The translations under genes and the position numbers were made by a program. From positions 62,001 through 126,000 of the forward strand of contig CAVPUC010000001.1 in the NCBI GenBank assembly GCA_963708865.1: a stretch of 64,000 nucleotides of DNA. Direction: 5' to 3'. The stretch comes from DAIDKA01 sp963708865. Its GTDB lineage: Bacteria > Pseudomonadota > Gammaproteobacteria > Steroidobacterales > Steroidobacteraceae. Positions 26,690 to 33,233 of the stretch are shown in pieces (position 1 is the stretch's first letter; each line of letters starts with the position of its first letter). The notes under the pieces are model-generated. The model was not told the origin of the DNA. It made no database searches and saw only the letters and a program-made list of their open reading frames with translations.

Positions 26690-27835
26690 TTAACGCCAAA
26701 GCCGATCCGAGGCGATCTGCGCCCCTTCCACCAGCGACCGAAGTTTCAGATATGCGATATCCGGTTCCACCGGGCCGAAGCCGGCAAAGGTGCCGAATCC
26801 GCAGTCGGTGCCCGCGACCACCCGTTCGCGTCCAACCACCTGGGCGAAGCGCTCGATGCGCTCGGCGACCAGTTCCGGATGTTCGATGTAGTTGGTGGTG
26901 GTGGCCAGCAGTCCCGGTATCATGATCTTGTCATCCGGAATACGGATTTTCCGGAATACCTGCCATTCATGGGCGTGCCGCGGATTGGCGGCCTCGAACA
27001 GCAACCCCTGCGGCTTCGCTTTGATCACCACCGGCAACAGCCGCTCCAGGGGGATATCGTGATGGTGGGGACCCTCGTAATTGCCCCAACACACGTGCAT
27101 GCGCGCCCGATCGGCCGGAACATTGCGCAGCGCATGATTCAGCACTTCGATGTGCCGTGCCGCGAGCCGCTCGAATTCCTCGAGGCTTCGATCGCGGTAC
27201 ATGGTGTGCCGTCCCATGGCCAGATCCGGCGCATCGATCTGCAGGATGATGCCGGCGCGCACTATGGCTTCGTATTCCACGGCGAGGGCATCGGCGAGCG
27301 CCTCAAGATACGCATCCTGGGTCGGATAGAAGTCATTCGGCTGAAACAGCGCGATCACACCCGGGGAGGCCGCATTCATGAAGGCGCCGTGGGGCTTCGC
27401 GGCAGCCACCGCGGCATTGAGGTTCGCGATGTCGGTCTCAAGCGGCCGCAGATTCTTGACCGCCACCGGCCCGACGCAGCGCGGCCGGCGGTACTTGGCG
27501 GTGGAACCGCGCTCGGCGAGTTTACGCAGCAGTGCCGGAAACTCCACCAGATCCTGTCCCGGCTGACGCGGCGAATCGCCGTCGAAGCCGGAAAACCGGT
27601 CGGCGATGTAGGTGGCATAGCTGATCTTGCTCATCTCCCCGTCGCTGACGAAATCGATGCCGACCTGCTTCTGGTGCCTGACCACTTCGGCCACCGCCTC
27701 GGTGATGACGGCATCATCCGCGGCCAGATCGCGCTTGGCGTCGGTCTCGCGCGCAAAGACCACCTCCGTCACGGCCTGGCTGCGCGGCAGACTACCCACG
27801 TGCGTAGTCGCGATCCGATCGATTCGGCTGCTCAT
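26690..27835 (-). CDS. MetE-like cobalamin-independent methyl/alkyl transferase family
   Basis: 381 residues matching the C-terminal catalytic half of methionine synthase MetE, as in many stand-alone relatives. N-terminal THVGSLPRS, then a conserved barrel core with FVSDGEMSK, zinc-site elements HVCWGNYEG (His, Cys) and GTDCGFGTFAGFG (Cys). Half-length members include zinc thiol-alkyl transferases such as epoxyalkane:coenzyme M transferase, so methionine synthesis is not assured. Its place between a VOC protein and a ring-cleaving dioxygenase suggests removing or accepting a methyl or alkyl group from a catabolic intermediate, which is inference. Confidence 0.75.
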   Translation of the reverse strand: MSSRIDRIATTHVGSLPRSQAVTEVVFARETDAKRDLAADDAVITEAVAEVVRHQKQVGIDFVSDGEMSKISYATYIADRFSGFDGDSPRQPGQDLVEFPALLRKLAERGSTAKYRRPRCVGPVAVKNLRPLETDIANLNAAVAAAKPHGAFMNAASPGVIALFQPNDFYPTQDAYLEALADALAVEYEAIVRAGIILQIDAPDLAMGRHTMYRDRSLEEFERLAARHIEVLNHALRNVPADRARMHVCWGNYEGPHHHDIPLERLLPVVIKAKPQGLLFEAANPRHAHEWQVFRKIRIPDDKIMIPGLLATTTNYIEHPELVAERIERFAQVVGRERVVAGTDCGFGTFAGFGPVEPDIAYLKLRSLVEGAQIASDRLWR

Positions 27836-27862
27836 GTGCGCGAAATCCCCCTCAACAGCGGC

Positions 27863-28390
27863 TCAACGGTAGGTGTTATTGGAACGGTGGTCACCCGCGA
27901 GCCAGCGCTTGAGCGACTGGTGGGCGTCGGCGCGGCGCTCTTTATTGATCTCGGCCACGTGCGGGGGATCCAGCGTGAACTCGAGGATGAGGCCATTCGG
28001 ATCGGTGACGTACACCGAGCGGCAGTATCCGTGTTCCAGCACATAGGTGTTCGGCGGCTTGATGCCGGCCTTCTCGATGCGCGCTTCGATGGCGGCCTGG
28101 GTCGGCGCATCCACCGAGAGCGCAATGTGGTGAAACGGCGATTGCGGCATCTGCGGTCCGAACTCGGCCTGATCGGCAGGGTCGGCGAACTGGAAGAACG
28201 CGAGCGCCCCGCCATCTCCGATGCCATAGAACGTGTGGACGTAGGTGCGCTCTTTGCCGAACAGCAGGTCGGTTTCGCACCACGTCGCCGTCAGCGGCAG
28301 GCCGATGACGTCCTCGTAGAACTGCCGGGTCTTCTCCTGGTCCTTGGTCACGTAGGCGGTGTGGTGAAGCCGGGCGGGAAGCTTGCTCAC
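27863..28390 (-). CDS. VOC family (glyoxalase/extradiol dioxygenase fold) protein
   Basis: 175 residues. Two beta-alpha-beta-beta-beta modules: LHHTAYVTKDQEKTRQFYEDVIGLPL, then FHHIALSVDAPTQAAI, ending SVYVTDPNGLILEFTLDPP. Candidate metal ligands are His in LHH and FHH and Glu in ILEF. The superfamily covers glyoxalases, epimerases, isomerases and extradiol dioxygenases. It is co-transcribed with the CoA transferase (5 bp gap) and MetE-like gene (27 bp gap). Reaction unknown; isomerisation or cleavage of a pathway intermediate is plausible. Confidence 0.75.
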   Translation of the reverse strand: MSKLPARLHHTAYVTKDQEKTRQFYEDVIGLPLTATWCETDLLFGKERTYVHTFYGIGDGGALAFFQFADPADQAEFGPQMPQSPFHHIALSVDAPTQAAIEARIEKAGIKPPNTYVLEHGYCRSVYVTDPNGLILEFTLDPPHVAEINKERRADAHQSLKRWLAGDHRSNNTYR

Positions 28391-28395
28391 GATGG

Positions 28396-29554
28396 TTACC
28401 TCTTAATGTCCGGCCACGCCGTATCACGATCGAGGGCGGCGCGGATTTCTTTGCCATGCTGGTCCAGCAGCGGTGCCGGTCGCACCGAGGTGGCACGGTG
28501 GCCATCGAACCGGACCGCCGGGCGCACTGCCTCGGTCGCAGTATGCGGCGACTCAATGGGCACAACAACGCCCAGGTGCTTCACCTGCGGGTCGTTCACG
28601 ACCTCGTTGATGCGGTTCACTGCCGCATGCGGTACATCCGCTGCCCGTAGTCGTTCCTCCCAGTACGCCAGCGGCTGGCGCGAGAAGCGCTCATCCAGCT
28701 CCACGCGCAGCGTGTCGTAGTCGGCGATGCGGCGCTCCCGGGGATTGAAGCGCGGATCGGTCCCCAGTTCCGGCGCATCCAGCGCCGCGACCAGTCCGGT
28801 CCAGAACTTCTCCAGTGAGGAGAGATGGATGGCGATCAGACGGTCATCCGCCGTGCGCAGGATATAGGCCTGCGCGAGACGGGGCCGGTCGGCCGAAGTC
28901 GGCGTCTCGCCCAAGGCGAAGAAGGCCGCGAAGGGCTCAACGGCAAAATGCGCCATGGCCTCGAGCATCGACACCTCGACATGGCCACCGCTGCCGGTAG
29001 TCCCGCGTCGTACCAGGGCCGCGAGGATGCCCTGCGCGGCATACATGCCGGTGATCGCATCGGCCAGAGCCGGCCCCAGGAACTGTGGCCGGCGATAGTC
29101 GACGACGACGCTCAGAAAGCCGCTCAACGCCTGCGCCACCGAGTCGTAGCTGGGCCGTTCGGCATAGGGGCCGGTGGCGCCAAATCCACTGATGGAGCAG
29201 TAGACGAGGCGCGGATTGAGTTTCAGCAGCTGCTCGGGACCGGCGCCGATGCGCTCAGCGGCGCCCGGACGGAAATTCTGGATATAGACATCCGCCTTGG
29301 CGATCAGTCTCTGAAACAGCGCACCGTCGCGCCGGTTGTTTCATGTTCAGGCCGAGACAGCGCTTGTTGCGGTTGTAGGCCTGAAAGTGGGGGGAATACT
29401 GGCCGCCCTGGTAAGTGCGGTACGGATCGCCGTCGGGACTTTCGACCTTGATCACGTCGGCACCCAGATCGGCCAACAACATTCCCGCGCAGGGACCCGT
29501 GATGAAGGTCCCCTGCTCGATAACCCTGATTCCCGTCAGTGCCGGCTCCATCAC
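28396..29554 (-). pseudogene. Class III CoA transferase (CaiB/BaiF), one frameshift
   Basis: About 385 residues after repair. N-terminal part: GIRVIEQGTFITGPCAGMLLADLGADVIKVE, then YNRNKRCLGLNMKQP. In the next frame it continues DGALFQRLIAKADVYIQNFRPGAAERIG, RLVYCSISGFG and GHVEVSMLEAM to the stop. One extra base near 29329 separates the frames. Catalytic Asp position not confirmed. Family III enzymes move CoA between carboxylic acids without a free acyl-phosphate. The start overlaps the citryl-CoA-lyase-like stop (GTGA, or ATG at 29551). It would activate a pathway acid in this operon. Sequence error is the likelier cause of the break. Confidence 0.75.
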
Positions 29555-30363
29555 CCCTCCTCACTGGCGACGAACCCGGGCGGAACGCTGCCGTCATAAT
29601 TGATGGCGCGCGCCGCGGCGTCCGACATCACAAATCCGATCGAACGCGTCTGCTCTTCGAGCAGATGTCCGACCAGGCCCGCGGTGCGCGCCAGGAGGGG
29701 CACGCCCTTCAAGGCCAGGAGCGGATAACCCGCATCCAGGAGCACCGCCGGTATGGCACCGGACACGTTGAGCGCCAGCGGCCGGTTGATCACCTCCGGC
29801 AGCAGCTGCTCGATCAGCGCGGCGATCTCGCCATGCCGTCCGGCGGTTCCGGCCTCGGCGGCCACCGCGAACAATCGCAGCGCGCGCGGATCACGGCCCT
29901 TGTGCAGGGGATGACCATAGCCGGGGATGGCGCGCTTGGCGGCGCGGTATTCGCCCAGCACCGCTAGCGCCGCCTCGCGCAACGAGGTCGCGGTTGCCGC
30001 GCGGCCTGCGACCTCGGCAAACAGCCGCCCCGCCGCCTCGGAGGATCCCAGCACCACCGAGCCGCAGCCTAAGATCCCGGCGGCGACGGCCCCCTGCAGC
30101 GCCTCAGGCGCAGCCGCCAGGGTCATGCGGGCCGCCTGCACGCTCGGCACCATGCCATGCTCGGCGATCGCCACCAGCGTCGCATCCAAAACCCGCCGCT
30201 GGGCGGGGGATGGCAGCGCCCCGGTCAACAGCAGCCAGAAGTGCTCGGTAAAGGTGATCGTACCCACCAGCTCCGCCGCCAGATCATGGCCCCGGACCAC
30301 GATGGTGTCAGCGTTTGAGGTTGAGATCCCTGAGCTGCGCTGATCCTGCCGGCCGATTTTCAC
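29551..30363 (-). CDS. Citryl-CoA lyase / citrate-synthase-like protein
   Basis: 270 residues from the GTG at 30363, preceded by gagggg; the frame extends 126 codons further but through the operator and regulator region. It has the citrate-synthase core only: FTEHFWLLLTG, catalytic His in IPGYGHPLH and the closing GFVMSDAAARAINYDG. Short members are annotated as citryl-CoA lyases; they run the aldol cleavage of a citryl-CoA-like thioester to acetyl-CoA plus a keto acid, or the reverse. It is the first gene of the operon and its start lies 21 bp from the IclR operator, so it is the gene most directly controlled. Confidence 0.75.
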   Translation of the reverse strand: MKIGRQDQRSSGISTSNADTIVVRGHDLAAELVGTITFTEHFWLLLTGALPSPAQRRVLDATLVAIAEHGMVPSVQAARMTLAAAPEALQGAVAAGILGCGSVVLGSSEAAGRLFAEVAGRAATATSLREAALAVLGEYRAAKRAIPGYGHPLHKGRDPRALRLFAVAAEAGTAGRHGEIAALIEQLLPEVINRPLALNVSGAIPAVLLDAGYPLLALKGVPLLARTAGLVGHLLEEQTRSIGFVMSDAAARAINYDGSVPPGFVASEEG

Positions 30364-30383
30364 ATTGCCCCTCGTTGTGCTAA

Positions 30384-30417
30384 TTTCGTATACCGAAATA
30401 CTTGTCGGTATACGAAA
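30384..30417. promoter_or_regulatory. Perfect 13-bp inverted repeat, IclR operator candidate
   Basis: Arms tttcgtataccga (30384-30396) and tcggtatacgaaa (30405-30417) are exact reverse complements around an 8-bp spacer. It lies in the 90-bp gap between the divergent catabolic operon and IclR-type gene, 21 bp from the operon GTG and 37 bp from the regulator ATG, so one site could govern both promoters. Each arm also contains the palindrome GTATAC. Confidence 0.8.
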
Positions 30418-30453
30418 CGATACTGGACCGCCTCTCCGGAGGGTGTCAATACC

Positions 30454-31263
30454 ATGGTAACCACTCGCACGCCCGCCGTCCGCCGTGAGGTGATGGGCGG
30501 TCTCGCCAAGGGCCTCGCCGTCATTCGCGCGTTCGGCCGCGACCACGCGGCGCTCAGCCTGAGCAACATCGCGCGCAGCGCCGGCATGCCCGCCGCCACC
30601 GCGCGCCGCTGCCTGCTCACCCTCGAGGAGCTCGGCTACGTGACCCGCAATGGCCGCAGTTTCCTGCTGCGACCCAAGGTGCTGGAACTGGGGGCGGCGT
30701 ACCTCGAGTCGATCAACATCGAGCAGCTCACCCGTACCCACCTGGAGGAGCTGGCACGGGCGACGTCCGACTCGGCAGCATTATGTGTACTGGATGGCGC
30801 GGAAATCGCCTACGTGGCGCGCACCTCCGTGCGCACGCTGTTGCGCCTGGAGGCCCATGTCGGCAGCCGCTTCCCCGCCTACGCCACCTCCATGGGCCGG
30901 GTGCTGCTGGCGGGTCTGGGTCCGGAGCGGCTCAAACAATACTTCGACACCGCGAAACTGGAGGCGCTCACCGAGAACACGGTCACCGACCCGCACAAAC
31001 TGCGGGGGCTGATCGATGAGGCACGGCGTACCGGCTACTGCGTGGTGAGCGACGAACTTGCCTACGGGGTGATCGCGCTCGCCGTGCCGGTCGTCGACCA
31101 GCACGGCCGCGTGGTCGCCGCCTTGAATTCATCCAGCCATTCCGGCCGCATGACTCGCACCAAGCTCATTCGCGGACGCCTGGCGATGCTGCAACAGGTC
31201 AGCCGCAAGATCTCCGCGGACCTTGCGACGGTCCCCGGCTTATCGCTGAGCGCCCAGATCTAA
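30454..31263 (+). CDS. IclR-family regulator (PcaR/PobR-like)
   Basis: 269 residues. The N-terminal winged helix-turn-helix (about 10-70: GGLAKGLAVIRAFG, LSLSNIARSAGMPAATARR, LEELGYVTRNGR) is followed by an effector-binding domain with RLEAHVGSRFPAYATSMGRVLLAG and GYCVVSDELAYGVIALAVPV, close to the PcaR/PcaU/PobR group that controls protocatechuate and 4-hydroxybenzoate genes. The ATG at 30454 follows cggaggg. It is divergent from the dioxygenase operon with a 13-bp inverted repeat between, so local control is very likely. The inducer is probably an aromatic acid or ring-cleavage product. Confidence 0.88.
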   Translation: MVTTRTPAVRREVMGGLAKGLAVIRAFGRDHAALSLSNIARSAGMPAATARRCLLTLEELGYVTRNGRSFLLRPKVLELGAAYLESINIEQLTRTHLEELARATSDSAALCVLDGAEIAYVARTSVRTLLRLEAHVGSRFPAYATSMGRVLLAGLGPERLKQYFDTAKLEALTENTVTDPHKLRGLIDEARRTGYCVVSDELAYGVIALAVPVVDQHGRVVAALNSSSHSGRMTRTKLIRGRLAMLQQVSRKISADLATVPGLSLSAQI

Positions 31264-31281
31264 GGCGATCGCGCCGGGATT

Positions 31282-32304
31282 TTAGGCCTGCGCTTCGAGA
31301 ATCTGGAACTCGCAATCGGTTTCGATCCGCCGCAGCTGCGCGAAGCCCGCTGCAGCAAGCACCGTCCGCATTTCGTTGAAGGTTCGCTCCTGCGCCCCCA
31401 GCGCCACCAGCATGTGCAGATCAACCCGCGCCAGCGCGCGGTTTTCACCGGAGGGATGGAGCCGCTCGGGCATGAGCCGTTCGATGACCAGCAAGCGATT
31501 GCCCGGGACCATGGCGCGCCGGCAGGTCTGTAGAATTTCCCGGGCCTTGTCATCGGGCCAGTCGTGAATGACGGTCTTCATCAGGTAGACGTCGGCACCG
31601 GAAGGCACGCTGTTGAAAAAATCACCCGCCACACAGTCACAGCGGTCCGCAAGGCCGCGGGCCGCCAGCTGCTCGCGCGCCTTGGCGATGGCATGCGGCA
31701 TATCAAAGAGCACACCTTGCGCGCTCGGATAGGCCATCAGAATCTGCGCCAGCAGCTCTCCATAGCCGCCCCCGACATCCATGACCCGCTTATCTGAGAA
31801 GTCGTAGGCCCGCACGATCTGCTGAGCGTCCAGGCGCGTGAGATCCACCATGGCCTGATTGAATACTTCTGCGGCCTGCGGGTCGCGTTCCAGGTGGGCA
31901 AAGCCGCTGTTGCCGGTGATGAGTGCCCGGGCGCTCTGTCCGGTCTTGACGCTGTGCAGCAGATTGGCCCAGATCTGCCAGGCCTCCCCGCCCCATTGCA
32001 GCGCCCAGGCGCGCATGGAGCAGGGAACATCGGCACGCAGCAGCTGCCCCATGCGTGTCATCTCAAAAGCACCGTCGTCGCGCTGCTGGCAGATCTCAAC
32101 GCTGCCGAGCGCACTGAGCAGGCGGCGCAGCGCCGGCGCGTTGCTGCCGGTCGCCGCTGCCAGATCCTCGGCTGTGCGCGGACCTGCGGCCAGCAAGTCT
32201 GCGATGCCGAGCCGCGCCGTCACATAGCAGGCCTGCGCGATCCAACTGCTGTTGATCAGGTCGAGCAGCCGGCGTGCTGCTGCCGTGTCGTCGATTGAGT
32301 TCAA
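31282..32304 (-). CDS. SAM-dependent O-methyltransferase
   Basis: 340 residues from the TTG at 32304. No ATG gives a sensible N-terminus and the longer frame overlaps the next gene. N-terminal dimerisation winged helix (WIAQACYVTARLGIADLLAAGPRTAEDLA), then a Rossmann SAM domain with VMDVGGGYGELL, a DMPHAI acidic end of strand 2, VAGDFFNSVP and KTVIHDWPDDKA, where His serves as base in plant-type O-methyltransferases. Family members methylate hydroxyls of aromatics or polyketides. The start codon's ribosome site falls inside a hairpin. Substrate not readable; not clearly linked to the IclR operon. Confidence 0.78.
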   Translation of the reverse strand: MNSIDDTAAARRLLDLINSSWIAQACYVTARLGIADLLAAGPRTAEDLAAATGSNAPALRRLLSALGSVEICQQRDDGAFEMTRMGQLLRADVPCSMRAWALQWGGEAWQIWANLLHSVKTGQSARALITGNSGFAHLERDPQAAEVFNQAMVDLTRLDAQQIVRAYDFSDKRVMDVGGGYGELLAQILMAYPSAQGVLFDMPHAIAKAREQLAARGLADRCDCVAGDFFNSVPSGADVYLMKTVIHDWPDDKAREILQTCRRAMVPGNRLLVIERLMPERLHPSGENRALARVDLHMLVALGAQERTFNEMRTVLAAAGFAQLRRIETDCEFQILEAQA

Positions 32305-32308
32305 GAAG

Positions 32309-32342
32309 GATCCCCACCAGCCATCATTGGATGGCGGGGATC
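32309..32342 (-). other. Bulged hairpin covering a ribosome binding site
   Basis: gatcccc pairs with ggggatc (7 bp) and gccatc with gatggc (6 bp) around an attg loop, with a 4-nt bulge. On the minus strand it lies between the secreted-protein stop and the methyltransferase TTG, and contains the GGTGGGGA that would be its Shine-Dalgarno. It may be a terminator without U-tract or a translational block. Confidence 0.45.
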
Positions 32343-32366
32343 TTAGACTCAGAACTCCCCGACTTG

Positions 32367-33023
32367 CTAGTCGACGGTCACGCGGTGCGCGCTGATCGTG
32401 CCATTGAAGCTGTACTGTGGCGTCCCTGTGATGTTGAATTCCGTGCCGTCGGCCGGCGATCCGCTGTACTGCGTGATGGCGTAATGACCCGTGAAAGTCT
32501 TTCCCCGCGGATCGACCGTCACGGTGGCAGTGATATTCGTGGCCCCGCTGAAGGTGCCCGCTGCCCCGTCCTGCACCGGTCCGAGCCCCAGCGCGATATG
32601 ATTGAGCTGGAAAGTATTGTGCCCCAGCGGCTTCCATACACCCATGCACACATCGCCCGTGTCGGGAGGGCGACCGGCGGAGAATTGAATCTCTGATCCA
32701 TCGGCATGCCAGGTGGCCGTGCCCCAATCAATGAGGAAGTTATTCGGCAGCCCGTACTGCGCGCCATTCAGGTGAACTTCAAACTCCCACAGGCCAACGA
32801 TATCTTCGTTCTCGAATACGTCGAATACCGGCACGAACGCGGTCTTGACGAACCCCGCCGTGGGGTTCGATATCGCCGAGTAGCGCGAAGGTGCGAGTTT
32901 GGCCTGCGCCGGCACGCCACAGTTGGCCAAGGCCGGCGCACTGGTGGCGAGTCCTACGATCACCAGTCCGGAAACGGCTGCAGCGCTCTTCAGTCCGCCG
33001 AGCGCTCGTAGATTAAGTTTCAC
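32367..33023 (-). CDS. Secreted lipocalin-like protein
   Basis: 218 residues with a clear signal peptide (KSAAAVSGLVIVGLATSAPALA, cleavage near residue 34). The mature protein is all beta: IVGLWEFEVHLNG, DWGTATWHADGSEIQ, VCMGVWKPLGHNTFQLNHIAL and TGHYAITQYSG. This pattern matches an exported lipocalin-like group common in environmental bacteria whose ligand is unknown. It is divergent from the large winged-helix regulator across a 210-bp gap, so may be its target. It precedes the methyltransferase gene on the same strand. Confidence 0.65.
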   Translation of the reverse strand: MKLNLRALGGLKSAAAVSGLVIVGLATSAPALANCGVPAQAKLAPSRYSAISNPTAGFVKTAFVPVFDVFENEDIVGLWEFEVHLNGAQYGLPNNFLIDWGTATWHADGSEIQFSAGRPPDTGDVCMGVWKPLGHNTFQLNHIALGLGPVQDGAAGTFSGATNITATVTVDPRGKTFTGHYAITQYSGSPADGTEFNITGTPQYSFNGTISAHRVTVD

Positions 33024-33233
33024 GATCGATCTCCTTGTGCATTGCGTCGTAATGCCGCATTAATTTGATTCCCAGGGATTGAATCATTCGGGCCCATGCG
33101 ACCCGTGGCGTCCACTGTAGGCCGCCGGCGTTGCAGCGGAACGCGGGAACCATGAGGACTTTGTGAGGGTTGGCCTGCAATAGGCGTCGGGATACATTAC
33201 TAGGCCGCGGCTGCACCCAGGACCTCTCTACCC

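Noticed and set aside
26414..28720. 768-residue open frame on the plus strand
   Set aside because: It is antisense to the dioxygenase, MetE-like and VOC genes, shows no domain and has skewed Arg/His/Gly composition; long antisense frames are expected in GC-rich DNA.
30364..30741. N-terminal extension of the citryl-CoA-lyase-like protein
   Set aside because: It would run through the operator and into the IclR coding sequence in antisense; the core family sequence begins at the GTG at 30363.
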